A DNA stretch of 64,000 bases, taken from assembly GCF_018991925.1 (NCBI RefSeq), contig NW_024756914.1, positions 10,603,303-10,667,302 of the forward strand, written 5' to 3'. How positions within the stretch are numbered: the stretch's first letter is position 1; each line of letters opens with the position of its first letter. This DNA is from Homarus americanus. Its lineage: Eukaryota; Arthropoda; Malacostraca; Decapoda; Nephropidae. The notes under the pieces were generated by a model, which saw only the letters and a list, made by a program, of their open reading frames with translations, was not told where the DNA came from and ran no database searches. Below are positions 42,201 to 54,211 of this stretch, one piece after another. Made by a program: the position numbers and the translations under genes.

Positions 42201-44660
42201 CCCATAAACAGCGTGTTAATTGGTTGTGGCAAGTAGAAGCATTTGTCATTCCATAAACTGTTTTTCTTTGGGCTGAAGCATGCTCAAAGTAATTATTAAT
42301 CAGGTCCGAGATTCTATTTTTTCCCGGTTCTCTATTTTTCACATATTTCATTCCTGCTCCCCTTGTCACACATTCCTCTTGGTTTACATCTGCCAAAGCT
42401 ACAATACCTACATTATTTGTAATAGATTTTTTTTATTTCTGACAGAAGGCAATGAATTATTTGTGAACTTATTTGATGGCCAAACCAAACCAGCATACAT
42501 AATTTTCCCACAATGTTTCATAAACAACTACATCACTATATAGTACATGGAGTTTTGATAGTTGTCAGTTACACCATAATTAGGTGCAATACAGAGCTGC
42601 TGGTCAAAAAAAAAAAAGCAGCACACAGAGGACAGGAAGGAACATAGAGTAATGCCAATTAGACACAAATGCTATAGCAGTGTTGGATAATAGACGAGCT
42701 TTAAAGCTTTTATTTCTTGATTAAAATAATACTTTAGATGGTATTAAGTATTATTGGGGTACCAGAACATGTTTTTCCTTAAAAGAAGTTAAATTTTGTT
42801 GGAGAATACAATTTACTTAAGAAGATCCTAAAAATGAACCTAACTCCCTATTAAGGATCTGCTGTAGACGATGTTTTAATGTGTATCAGTGGTCTATGAC
42901 TGAAGAAAACAATATGACAAGGGGTGAGAAATACCTATAAACTCCCTCTCAAGAAAATAGCAAAACAGAGAGCACTAAACTATTCTTCCAAGTAACATCA
43001 TCATTCACTTATGTGGTAAAATTTATAAATGCCAGCAATTATACTTTGATAATATATTACTAAGATCTCATTAATGTACTATAATTGTAAAGTAATGCAT
43101 TATGATTTGATTATGTATGACATGGAACATTAAATATTTGGTTATACTGATAGAATTAGTGGGACTGCAAGTACAGTATGGTCTCATTCTATTGTAAATA
43201 CTGTACAGTACAGTACTTCTCATGCTAAGTGTCAAGTGACTAAGACCTCACACTACCAAAGGTTTGGTTGACTCACCATTGCAGGTGCTACCCTTGGGGG
43301 AAATATTTGATGTTTTAAGAACATGAGCCTCAAATAACATTCCAAGACCTAAGATGTACTTAATATATTTAAGAGCACTTTAAACTGATACAGAAATATG
43401 TCAAGTAAATGATGAACTGACAGGTTCATGATCACCTCATACAACAACATAACATACTAACAACAGTACAAAGGTTAAATAATTGATAAATGTTTCAAGG
43501 TCTTTAACAACTTTAAAAAAAAAGTTAATTGGACCAATTAACTTTTTATTTTATCAATCAAGACAAATTGCAGAAAAGTCTTCAAATCAAAGGGAACAAA
43601 TTTTCAATATATAACAAAATTGTTTGGTAGTCAGTAATAAATAACCAAGAAGATTGTTAAATAAATAACTATTAACACTACAGTACAATTTATTAAATCT
43701 TTATCTTCATATTACTAATCACTTTGAACAAAACACCAAAACAATTTTTGTTCAAAAGGCTTAGTTAGATATTTTATACTGACAATTCTCTTTCTCAATA
43801 TCTGTACAATACTCTTTATCAACTCCAAAAATATTCAATTACACAAAAAATTTAAAAAGTATAAGGGGAAATTAATTTGATTTACTGATATACAATACTG
43901 TATTTAAATTGTTAATATGGATTTCAATCAAGTATACAGTACAAGTACAGAATAAGTAACCAAGCTGAAATGATTTGTTCAGCATTGTAGCCATTTCTTC
44001 TTGATACTTTACTGCAACTTACAACATTGGTATTTCCAAAAAGACTTAATAATTTTATTAACTTGTCTTTTGTTGACTATATATAAACAGTACATCCCAA
44101 GTCTAGACAGAAAGTTTAGGACAAAGCTGCAAGACTTATGTATTTATATGAAATCAGACATTATTAAGAAAAAATCAAAGGGTAACTTTTATTTAAGATA
44201 TTATACATAATTCACAGTAGCATTTATTGTGTATGACGTTACATCGGCATCAGCTTTTTTTTGTATGTCTAGTGACTTACTTTTATCACTGTAATGTGCC
44301 TACAGACCTGACAGCTGTTACCACCACAAGTTAAGTGCATTCTATAATACATACTGTACTGTACTACCATTTTTATATTAGTCACTGCATATTTATGATG
44401 TGTTTATTGTGTTTCTCTTTCATCATGGCATTACTTATGGTTCAAATAACACCAAGAATGTTAATTTTCTTATCAACCTACAAATTCTTTATGCAGTCCT
44501 AATCTACTTTGGACGACAAGTTTGTGGTCTTGGTGTGTACATCAAATCACTTAGAAATTTATAAAATAACATTAGCAACAAATTTGTTTGTTCTACAAAC
44601 TCATGGTTTATATAAACAGACATAAACAGCAAATAATATCAAATGAATATTGACTTTTAA
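39243..44660. other. Intergenic region between two convergent genes
   Basis: A/T-rich and nearly free of open frames above 80 codons. It holds the foldback at 40697-40903 and scattered TACTGTAC motifs (40943, 43198, 44355). Part may be long 3' UTR of either gene. No RNA gene recognised. Confidence 0.5.
40697..40903. mobile_element. Foldback/MITE with long inverted ends
   Basis: CAGTTGCGGAAATGTGTTCC and ACCGTGGTAACCTGTCTCC pair with the reverse of 40838-40903 (GGAGACACGGGTTACCACGG, then ACACATTTCCACAACTG). About 205 bp with arms of about 60 nt. Confidence 0.75.
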
Positions 44661-44666
44661 ATTCTT

Positions 44667-44672
44667 TTTATT
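44667..44672 (-). terminator. Candidate poly(A) signal of the PLC transcript
   Basis: AATAAA on the - strand about 155 nt past the stop. Another AATAAA-like hexamer directly abuts the stop at 44822-44827. Positional evidence only. Confidence 0.35.
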
Positions 44673-44827
44673 TTATAAATAATGTATTTGAAAGATCACA
44701 GGTTACTTCAAAATACCTCTATTATTAGAAGCACTATTCAATCACAACTTTATTGAACGTTTTCAATTAACACATTAATTCTGAATTTATTGCCTTAGCT
44801 TCCTAACTCATTTGGGTTCGTTTTATT

Positions 44828-44916
44828 TCACTTATCACTGATGTCAATGTGAACGAATAGAGCTGCAGGTGCTAGGGACTTGCCTCCCATTTCAGTAAAG
44901 TGGACAAATCGATAAC
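44828..44916 (-). CDS. PLC exon f (C terminus and stop)
   Basis: Acceptor attcttgcag|GTTATC. It encodes GYRFVHFTEMGGKS and LAPAALFVHIDISDK, with the stop at 44828-44830. The GYR.V.L...G..L..A.LFVHI pattern is the usual last strand of PLC delta/eta/PRIP C2 domains. Confidence 0.9.
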
Positions 44917-47900
44917 CTGCAAGAATGAATAGAATGTAATCAATATTTAAATTCATATGACTTTATTTGGTGGTAAAAAAAAGTTAAATAATAAAAGGTT
45001 CCCAACCAAAGCAAATAAAACATCTGAGAAAAAGACAGAGAACACTTACCTGTTGAGATTGATCTAAAGGGAATGCAGCATAGGCCAAGAACAGGATCAC
45101 GGGCCAGGCTCTCATCTCTCAACGAAAAGTATACCAAGGACACCTGGGGCACCTTGATGCTCAGTTCTAAGGTTTCATTCCACACTGGGTTAAAGCCTGA
45201 AAAAGGTACAATAATATTAGGGCGATAATATTAGTAGTCCTGTCCTGTATGTCATCTAATCTAAGGACAACATAGATATAGAACCAATAATATAAAATAA
45301 CTAGTGGTATATTGTGATGTGAGAGGGTAGTGAGGAGGGTCAGGGGAGGCAGGAGGGGTGTGAGATCAGGGGGCAGGAGGTCAGGAGGCAGGAGGTGAGT
45401 GAGGAGGTCAGGAGGTCAGGGGAGGCAGGAGGAGGTAGTGAGGAGGGTCAGAGGCAGGAGGGTAGTGAGGAGGAGGTCAGGGAGGCAGGAGGGGTAGTGA
45501 GGAGGTCAGGGGAGGCAGGAGGGTAGTGAGGGAGGGTCAGGAGGCAGGAGGGTAGTGAGGAGGGTCAGGAGGCAGGAGGGTAGTGAGGAGGGTCAGGAGG
45601 CGGGAGGTAGTGAGGTCAGGAGGCAGGAGGTCAGGGGGAGGCAGGAGTGAGGGTCAGGGGAGGCAGGAGGGTAGTGGGAGGTCAGGGGGCAGGGGGTAGT
45701 GAGGAGGGTCAGGAGGCAGGAGGGTAGTGGGGAGGTCAGGGGAGGCAGGAGGGGTAGTGAGGAGGAGGAGGTCAGGAGGCAGGAGGTGAGTGAGGAGGTC
45801 AGGGAGGCAGGAGGGGTAGTGTGAGGAGGAGGTCAGGAGGCAGGAGGGTGGTGAGGAGCCAGAGGAGGCAGGAGGAGGAGGGTCAGGGGAGGCGGGGAGG
45901 GTAGTGAGGAGGAGGTCAGGGGGCAGGAGGGTAGTGAGAGGAGGTCAGGGGAGGCAGGAGGGTAGTGAGGTCAGGAGGCAGGAGGGTAGTGAGGAGGTCA
46001 GGAGGCAGGAGGGTAGTGAGGAGGTCAGGGGAGGCAGAGGTGGTGAGGAGGTCAGGAGCAGGAGGGTAGTGAGGAGGTCAGGAGGCAGGAGGTAGTGAGG
46101 AGGGTCAGGGGCAGGGGAGGGTGGTGAGGTCAGGGAGCAGGAGGTAGTGTGAGGAGGTCAGAGCAGGAGGGTAGTGAGGAGGTCAGGAGGCAGGAGGGTG
46201 AGTGAGGAGGTCAGGAGGTGGTGAGGTCAGGAGGTGGTGAGGTCAGGAGGTAGTGAGGAGGTCAGGAGGGTGGTGAGGGAGGTCAGGGGAGGCAGGAGGG
46301 TGGTGAGGGAGGTCAGGAGGCAGGAGGTAGTGAGGAGGGTCAGGAGGCAGGAGGAGGTCAGGGCAGGAGGAGGAGGTCAGGAGGCAGGAGGTAGTGAGGA
46401 GGAGGTCAGGGGAGGCAGGAGGAGTAGTGAGGAGGATCAGGGAGGCAGGAGGTGTAGTGAGAAGGGTCCAGGGAGGCAGGAGGGTAGTGAGGAGGGTCAG
46501 GGGAGCAGGAGGTAGTGAGGAGGTCAGGAGGCAGGAGGGTAGGAGGTCAGGAGGCAGGAGTAGTGAGGAGGTCAGGGAGGCAGGAGGGTAGTGAGGAGGT
46601 CAGGAGGGGAGTGTGAGGAGGAGGGTCAGGGGAGGCAGGAGGAGGTAGTGAGGGTCCAGAGGCAGGAGGTAGTGAGGAGGTCGGGGAGGCAGGAGTGGTG
46701 AGGAGGTCAGGAGGCAGGAGGAGGTAGTGAGGTCAGGGAGGCAGGAGGAGTAGTGAGGTCAGGAGGCAGGAGGTCAGAGGCAGGAGGTCAGAGTGGGAGG
46801 AGGGTCAGGGGGGAGGAGGGAGGTGAGGAGGGTCAGGAGGCAGAGGGTAGTGAGGAGGGTCAGGAGGAGCAGGAGGGTAGTGAGGAGAGGTCAGGAGGCA
46901 GGAGGGTCAGGGGGGAGGCAGGAGGAGGTCAGGGAGGCAGGAGGGTGAGTGAGTCAGGGGGAGCAGGAGGAGGTGAGAGAGGGAGGCAGGAGGTAGTGAG
47001 GGTCCAGGGAGGCAGGAGGGTAGTGAGGAGGTCAGGAGGCAGGAGGAGGTGAGGAGGTCAGGAGGCAGGAGGTGGTGAAGGAGGAGGAGGTCAGGGAGGC
47101 AGGAGGAGGAGGAGGAGGAGGTCAGGAGGCAGGAGGGTGTGAGTGAGGAGGTCAGGAGACGAGGAGGGTAGTGAGGAGGTCAGGGGAGGCAGGAGGGTAG
47201 TGAGGAGGTCAGGGGAGGCAGGAGGGTGGTGAAGAGGTCAGGGGCAGGAGGTAGTGGAAGGGTCAGGGGAGGCAGGGTAGTGAGGAGGTCAGGGAACAGG
47301 GGAGGTGGTGAGGAGGTCAGGGGAGGCAGGAGGAGGTTAGGAAGCGGGAGGTAGTGAGGAGGAGGTCAGGGAGGCTGGAGGTCAGGAGGCTGGAGGTCAG
47401 GAGGCAGGAGGTCAGAGCAGGAGGGTCAGGGGGGCAGGAGGTCAGAGAGGAGGTCAGGGGGAGGCAGGAGGAGGTCAGGGGAGGCAGGAGGTCAGGAGGC
47501 AGGGAGGTAGTGAGGAGGTCAGGAGGCAGGAGGTGGTGAGGTCAGGAGGCAGGAGGTAGTGAGGAGGCAGGAGGGTAGTGAGGAGGGTCAGGGGAGGCCC
47601 CAGGATTGATGAAACACATTACTTTCTTAGTTTTCCTTACCACTACCAAGAGACAATTCACACCAGGCATTTCTTACCATTGTTTTTCACAACTTTTGAG
47701 CGCTGCTTCTGTTTGTCTAGAGGATGACCTCTTACTTTGACTTGCACGTAAGGATCAACAATGTCACCCTTCTTAACTGAGTTAGGCAGGTGCTGCCCAC
47801 TCAACACTGTCACTCGCACTATTTTCGTGTACCTGCAAAAATTTTATAGTACTGTACAGTGCTTCAAACAACAGACAAATATACCATACTATTATTTTTG

Positions 47901-50900
47901 TAGCGCCCTTCAGCTAATGTATTTGAACTTTAATATACAAATTGCAGAAATTCTACATTCTTCAAACACCAAATAATGTAATATACTGTACAATTAAGCA
48001 ATCATGTTTTCAATTGCAGTATTCTGGAAGTTACAAGTCCATAAAATATAACCAAAGATGCCTCTATTTACACAGCTTACCTGTCTGAAAGTTCCGTTGG
48101 ACTATAGGGTTCTTTTTTAAGAAGAATATCTGGTTTCAGAACATAGCCACATTTGCCATTAGTAGAAAAGACTGCATCATTGTAAAAGTTGGCCTTATCT
48201 TCTGTTTGCATATTCAATGCCACTATGGAAAAAATAAATATTAAAAGATTTTAAATATATTCTTTCATCCCATTATCAACAGTATCATCAAATAAATAGA
48301 TTAAAAGAAATCGAATATATTCTTTAATCTTATTATGAACAATATAATTCGGAAAGATTTGCGGACAATGTCTCAAATTTTTCGAGAGGTTTTCATTCAA
48401 CATTAACATGCCAGTCAGTCACACAACCGTAAGAATATATTTAACCCAGAAACATGTAGGTTCTATTGGCTATGTGTACTGACTGCATGATGACCCCTCA
48501 ATACTGCATCACAACATCTTCCTCTGGTCACACTTACACATATTACAGTACTGTACTTTTATAAGAATGAGGAAATTCACGTCTGATTCAAGTTGTTTAT
48601 CAATCCCGGATAAGCCAGCAACCCCCCCTAGTGAGTTAGTGAAAGGAACATTAATAAAATGACAACAAATCTAAAGAATTAGGACTTCCATACAGCTAAT
48701 GATATGATCTATTACATCAACACTCCAGACATTATCACTCCACTCGGCTACAGTCCCCCGCCCACCTACCGTAGTCCGCCACTACAACAAAACTCACCCC
48801 ATAAGAGCCCGCACTGAGACATAAGAATGGCTACTCTATTTATTTTGGTATAGAGAGGTAATACTATAAACAATTCTCAACACACAAAGAATTAACTTCT
48901 TTTCAGTTTGTTATACACAAGTAAGTTTTTTAAATTCATAAACTATTCTCCATTTACTCTTGGCAATCATTCACTAATTGTGCCATGCTATAAATTAAGA
49001 CAAAGTCACCAACAGCAAATATCCATTATGAACACAACAAAACCTTATATAATCTCCGAAATACTGTACTAACCTATTTGACATCCTACGCTCCAGAATG
49101 GGTAAGGTTTTAGATTAGACGAATCCGCCCGGGTGCCAAGGGGGTAAATCTTGGTAACATTTCTCTCTGTAAATTTTATAAAGTCATCAGGGCTGCTCTC
49201 AAATAAACCTTTCGCCTTTGTCTCTCCTATTGATGGGGTGTGAACACACTTATCTGAAAATAGATAAAACAATATGAAAAATCAATAAAATTAGTATGCT
49301 TTAGCATGGAATGATTAAGTGGCAAGAGTGTATGTGAGAAAGGCAAACAGGAAAACCAACACAGTACAGACATCCCTTACTATATGAATGGGTTGTGAAG
49401 TTCACTGAAAACCATTCCTGAAGCAAATACAGTACAGTATTTGTATATCAAATAACATAAAATATGGGAAAAATAAGGTTCGGTTCCCACCGATAAGAAA
49501 ACTCCAAAATAAAAAAATATAAAAAATAAAAAATGGTGAAAACTTTAATTTAATAACTAACTACTGTAATTTATTAATTAGCACATTAAAAAATTTATAA
49601 AATATAAATTTGGTACATTACCCTAAGTGATGACCATACAGTGATCCCTCGGTTAACGAGCGCCTCGGTTAATGAATTACCTTCCATTTAACAAGCAAAC
49701 CCTCGGTTAACGAATTTTTCCCAACATGTTTTCTCCTGCATTTGGCTACCCACCAGCTGTAGTATTAGTCCGCCAAAACAGTAATCGGGTTTTAGGGCTT
49801 AAATTCCTTACCATTTTAGTAAATATCAAGAAGGTTGTACTATTCAATAATTTTAAAAGTTTTATATTAAATTTTTTAGTCATTTTAACAATTATTGAAC
49901 ATAATTGAAGTATAGGAAGCTAGTTTTTTGCGCGCCAAACAGCCTGTCAACACACCATACAGGCGTCAGTCTCTGTCTCTTTTCAGTGGAGGTAACATCT
50001 TGCTTGAGACTCTCTTCAACTAAATGCTTTTTTTCCTGCGTTTCCAAGCAAATTATTGGTAATTTTGAAATATATTATACATATTGACAATATATAATGC
50101 AGTGCAATGTTGATTTAAAGAAAATAATCTTGAATTACACCAAGTGAACTAAAATTTTATGGGTGAAATGGCGGCATGGGGTGACTTCTCTTCCACCCCA
50201 ATGCCTTCTCTTCTCCCTTCTCCTTCACCCCCATTCTAATTCCCATCATCATCAACCAGGAGCCTTCTACATGCACACCTCAAAGTAAGTGTACTTTACT
50301 GCATTTATTTTTAGTTTGTATGTAATTTTCGGTGAGCTGGAACCAATTACCCAAAAACCCATTGAAGCAATGGTTTCGGTTAACGAGCAACCTTCTGGAA
50401 CGAATTGTGCTCGTTAACCGAGGGACCACTGTATTCATACTGTATAAGTAGGATTAGCTTTTGTATTTAAGAAAGAGGTGTAAGAATAGAATACAGTATT
50501 TGTTTAAGTGAATATTGGTAGAGTGAATGTTTGTACAGTGAAGGACAACATTAAGATGACTGGAACTGCCACAGGGAAATAAAGATGTGGAAAAGATCAT
50601 GTTATAGACACACACACTTTTACTAGTGGCCACTATACAGTATAATCAATCTCCCAACACCGATGAAAAAACAAACAAAACAACGGAGGCAGTCCCAGAC
50701 TTATGAGAGGGATACGTTCCTGGACCCTGATCGTAAGTCGATTTGTTGGCAAGTCAAAATAGTGTTAATTCCATAGGATAGGTTAGGTTAAATCACAACG
50801 CTGCCCATACAAAACAAATAATATACCCTATTTTATGGCATATAAGATGCACCCCCATTTCAGCAGGGAGTATTCATTAAAGATAATTTGTATATTTTCC

Positions 50901-53900
50901 TTCTATAGCCATAGTTTTCTTAAAATAATAATACAGTACCTGTACCTGTACCAGTAAATGTGAGGAATATATAAAAATAATACCAATAAATAAGTTACAA
51001 AAAAAATACTAATACTATTACCAATCCAGTAAATAAAAAGCCAAATGAAGGTTTAACACAATCGCCATTTGCATACACTCCCTGGTTCACCATAGCAACG
51101 CAGACCAGCAGGGACGCTACCTCCGCCGACTCCCTAGCAACGATCCCCCCCACACACCACGCCCTCCTCCCGCTCCCTCACTGAGCCAGCTAACTAGTGT
51201 GCAAAGAAATGTATATTCTATATTCCCTTTATGTGTTTGCCCTTAGGACAAATACAGAGTATTTCTTTTGCCTTTTTTCACAATATGTATGTAGGATGGC
51301 GTGTTCAGTTACCCGAGTAAGAATAAATGAAGAAAGTTACTTATATCTACCCGAGAATACAAAATGAAAAACAACCTTAACACCTCACAGCTTGGCCCAG
51401 TAGCCTTGTGGTCACAGTGACAAGTCTAACTTGGCTACAATGCCACCAGCAATGTTAACAGATGCAAATGTGAAAAAAAAAGTTATCTATAAATCTTCAT
51501 TTGTGTCAAGTATTTATAGATTTAAAGTGGCATATACTGTACAGTACTGTTCGTGAAGGAGGTTCTGCTCTTGATGCAACAACATAAAGAAAGACTCTAG
51601 GGGTATGGCAGGTAAGGCCAGGATGAAGGAGCGTGGTAGGTCTACCTGGTAGTTATCATTCACTGTTAATGATCCATGGAAATACACCACTTCTAAACCC
51701 TCAAAAATACTAGTTGTATATTGTTCAACCCTCCTACTCGAACTACACTCGAGTCCAAAATGCTCTGATATCCGAGTCTATTTCATTATATTTATGGTAG
51801 CTAATATACTGAATATGGCATATACAGTACAGGGCGTCCTCACTTAACGTCGGGTTACGTTCCTGAAACCTCGACGTTATACGAAAAACGTTAAGCGGAT
51901 CAATTTTCCCCATAAGAAATCGATAAAATATGGGAGTTACGTTCCCCAGCCTCCCTTTGACCCGTGAAATACATTACATATACAGAAAATCAATGGCATT
52001 TCTATAGAAAATAGTTTATAGAACTACAGTACTAAGTTTGTATTGGTACTCGCTGTTACGAGCGAGAGTTCAATAGTTGGTTGCAGATTCGCAACGTGAA
52101 CGTCTTTTGTTTGTGACATAATTTTCGCCCACCTCTGCTCACTCAGTTTTACCTCCCAAGAGCCAGGTGATGGCAGTATTGGGCTGGCAATCGTAAGTTA
52201 AGTATCTCCTTTCCTATTGCACAGTATATTTCTAGTGGTATAATGTGTGAACCTTGCTCGACTTTTAGAACACCAATTATTATATGTGAGATTGTTGTTA
52301 GTCATATTTTAGAATTCCACAGAAAATAACTTACTTATTTATGGCGAGTCACTGAGACTCTGCGGCTGCCTCCTCCTCTGACTGGGGTTTCTCCGCCGCT
52401 GTTTGCTCCTCCTCCGTGGTTGGAAGGAATGTCTCGGCAACAACCTTATCTGAACTGGCAGATTCACCAGTCATCTCTATGTTGTGGAAGTTATACCCAG
52501 TCATCTCTATGTTGTGGAAGTTATACCAACGCTTAAATCGTTGAAACCATCCTCAGCCGGCCGTGAAGGTCTCTTCCATCGATCCTTCACCCTCTTCTGC
52601 CTGTAAGTAGTCAAACAAGGATCTGGTCTTATGCTGGATAACCATAAGGCTCACAGGCGCAGTGCGTTGATTTTGGTCCTCCATCCACATTGCCAGCATC
52701 TTTTCCACCTTCTCTATCACAGTGCTTCTAGTACGAGTCATCTTAGTTGCACTCAGAAAACAACCACTTCCAGCACTAACCTTAATCTTGTCAGCGTTGG
52801 TCCGGATAGTACGCACCGTTGTGGGGGTTAGACCAAGCACAGTGGCTATGTCCACGGCACGTTCCCCTTTTTCAAATCGGGCTAATACATCCAATTTTGT
52901 AACCAGGGTAATGGTCTTACGTTGCCTCTTCACTTCACTAGCATCAGTAGCACTTGATGGGTGCTTGGAAGCCATTTTGAATGGTTATAGTACAGTTTTA
53001 GAGCAAAAGCACTTCAACACACAAATGATGTGAAGTCATAACAGAGACTGGCTCGGCGTCGCTTGGGGACGCTGTGACGTTCCGCGAGTGAGGGCAGTGC
53101 GCCGAGCCGAGAGCGCGTAGAGTGGCCAGACAAGAGCGGGTGATGCGCCGTAGAAAGTAGTCCGTGCTGACGCAAAACGACGTAGTATCGGATCACCGGG
53201 ACGTTGAACTAATTTTTGGTCTCTAAAGTTTAGCGACATAGTACCGAAACAACATTAAGCGGGACGACCTTAAGCGAGGACTTACCATTTCATAATTTTT
53301 ACTCGGGTAAGTATGTACAGTATGTGTAATGAATAAAGGTAAGACACAGGCTGTTTAGCACCTCAAAGTCAGGCATCATGGCGATGCTAAACAGACAGTA
53401 GTGATTGCTTACCTTTCTGGGTCTTTAGTGTACAATACTGTACATCTTATTATATATTTTATACCCAAAATGATTAAATTATATTTCATAAAACTACCTG
53501 CAAAATATACAGTATGTATCCATATGCTGTAAATGAAATATATATGAATTTTGTGCATAGACTTGGGCCCCATCCCTGCTGGGTGAAGTATCCATTATGC
53601 AGGTTCTGTATACAGGATATAGGTACTGTATTCCAAAATCTGAAAATATCCCAAATCCGAGACCCTAAAGGCCCCAAGCATTTTGGATAAAGGATACCCA
53701 ACCTGTATACAATACATAAGCCTCATAACATAATGTATCAGTGTTGCTATAAAATATAAGGTACTGGTACTAGGAAATACATACAGGAAACATAAAACAA
53801 AACATAAGAAAAACTGGTGGTGGACCACAGGTGCTGCCAGACCAGGGAGGAGAGGTCTGACCAGTACCAACATCCTGACTAGATTCTCAACAGAACTTTC

Positions 53901-54055
53901 CATCAGTCCTGGAGACATTTTGCTATAAAATACACAATAAAATATTCAAATGTTTACTTACAAGTTTCAAAGGCATCAAGAAAAGTTGTAAATTTCTTTC
54001 CCTCACAAACATTGACTACTTCTCTTAACTCTGGGGCGAGAGGTTTGTGTGGCTT
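44828..54055 (-). CDS. Phosphoinositide-specific phospholipase C, 3' half (end of Y domain and C2 domain)
   Basis: PI-PLC enzymes cleave PIP2 at the membrane into IP3 and diacylglycerol. Six - strand exons are present: 54055-53962, 49253-49074, 48222-48081, 47832-47678, 45196-45050 and 44916-44828. All introns have GT-AG ends and all phases match. The Y domain shows the IYPLGTRADSSN and FWSVGCQIVALNMQT blocks and GYVLKP. The Arg in GTRADSSN is the position that contacts the substrate phosphate in PLC-delta1. The C2 domain runs from VRVTVLSGQHLP through GDIVDPYVQVKV and NNGFNPVWNETL to SLAPAALFVHIDISDK-stop. There are no SH2/SH3 or RA modules and no long C-terminal coiled coil, so PLC-gamma, epsilon and beta are unlikely; delta, eta or the inactive PRIP type remain. 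The catalytic X domain is not in view, so activity cannot be judged. No damage is seen in these exons. Confidence 0.9.
45050..45196 (-). CDS. PLC exon e (second half of the C2 domain)
   Basis: Acceptor ctttttcag|GCTTT and donor TCAACAG|gtaagt. It encodes GFNPVWNETLELSIKVPQV, then LVYFSLRDES and DPVLGLCCIPFRSISTG. It is separated from exon d by a 2.5-kb intron that is almost entirely a purine-rich tandem array. Confidence 0.9.
45320..47600. repeat. 2.3-kb purine-rich tandem array in a PLC C2-domain intron
   Basis: More than 60 irregular copies of a G/A-rich unit close to GTGAGGAGGTCAGGAGGCAG plus GAGGGTA (about 27-36 bp). Pyrimidines are limited to the T and C of GTC, GGC and GTA. It fills almost all of the intron between exons d and e. 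The Arg/Gly/Glu-rich frames inside are artefacts. Confidence 0.95.
47678..47832 (-). CDS. PLC exon d (first half of the C2 domain)
   Basis: Acceptor tttttgcag|GTACAC and donor AACAATG|gtaaga. It encodes YTKIVRVTVLSGQHLP, then KKGDIVDPYVQVKVRG and a basic KQKQRSKVVKNNG. The VDPYV strand is the first Ca2+-binding loop region of PLC-type C2 domains. Confidence 0.9.
48081..48222 (-). CDS. PLC exon c (end of the Y domain)
   Basis: Acceptor tttccatag|TGGCA and donor CAGACAG|gtaagc. It encodes VALNMQTEDKANFYNDAVFS, NGKCGYVLKPDILLKKE and PYSPTELSDR. GYVLKP is the usual end of the Y barrel, followed by the linker to the C2 domain. Confidence 0.9.
49074..49253 (-). CDS. PLC exon b (Y domain, GTRADSSN)
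   Basis: Acceptor attttcag|ATAAG and donor AAATAG|gttagt. It includes TPSIGETKAKGLFESSPDDF, RNVTKIYPLGTRADSSN and FWSVGCQI. The Ser before the GETKAK block and the Arg of GTRADSSN are where PLC-delta1 contacts inositol phosphates. 180 nt, phase 1 to phase 1. Confidence 0.9.
49639..50431. mobile_element. TIR element (family C), copy 2
   Basis: The ends CAGTGATCCCTCGGTTAACG and CGTTAACCGAGGGACCACTG are inverted and flanked by TA. 793 bp, no transposase. It keeps roughly one unexpanded unit (near 50190-50235) of the polypyrimidine sequence that forms the array at 20787-20965. It lies in the PLC intron between exons a and b. Confidence 0.88.
51830..53286 (-). mobile_element. Second copy of the 31.8-kb Tigger family, internally deleted
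   Basis: The left end CAGGGCGTCCTCACTTAACG follows TA; the right end CTTAAGCGAGGACTTAC lacks an obvious TA. The left 200 bp and right 1 kb match the element at 31828-34192. The catalytic domain is deleted and 52050-52330 is unrelated sequence. A 30-bp segment (TCATCTCTATGTTGTGGAAG...) is duplicated at 52471 and 52501. Confidence 0.8.
52553..52975 (-). pseudogene. Tigger transposase N-terminal fragment
   Basis: A 140-codon frame starts MASKHPSSATDASEVKRQRK and covers both DNA-binding helix-turn-helix parts up to EETFTAG. It is continuous where the copy at 33600 has lost a base. The rest of the transposase is absent. Confidence 0.85.
53600..53708. mobile_element. Solo end of a further TIR family
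   Basis: CCAAGCATTTTGGATAAAGG then ATACCCAACCTG, which read on the - strand begins CAGGTTGGGTATCC. A related end (GGATAAAGGGTTGTCAACCTG) occurs at 21450-21471. No partner end found. Confidence 0.4.
53962..54055 (-). CDS. PLC exon a (start of the Y domain, as far as visible)
   Basis: Acceptor cacttgcag|AAGCC and donor GAAACTT|gtaagt, both on the - strand. It encodes KPHKPLAPELREVVNVCEG then KFTTFLDAFET, in the position of the Y-domain start (the LSDLV..C region of other PLCs). It ends in phase 1, completed by exon b. The exon upstream of it is not found within the window. Confidence 0.75.
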
Positions 54056-54211
54056 CTGCAAGTGAAAATAAATGGAATGAGCACAATGAATAAAACTTAA
54101 CTGTAGCGAAATATTTTTTTATTTTTAATTAAATCAGGACAAATAATACAATTCTATTCTAAGTTTATTTGTCGTTTTATAAAATTTCCAAAATTTAAAC
54201 TTATCCTAATA

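Noticed and set aside
45904..47539. Arg/Gly/Glu/Val-rich open frames on the + strand
   Set aside because: All lie in the purine-rich tandem array inside a PLC intron; the frame stays open only because the repeat lacks T.
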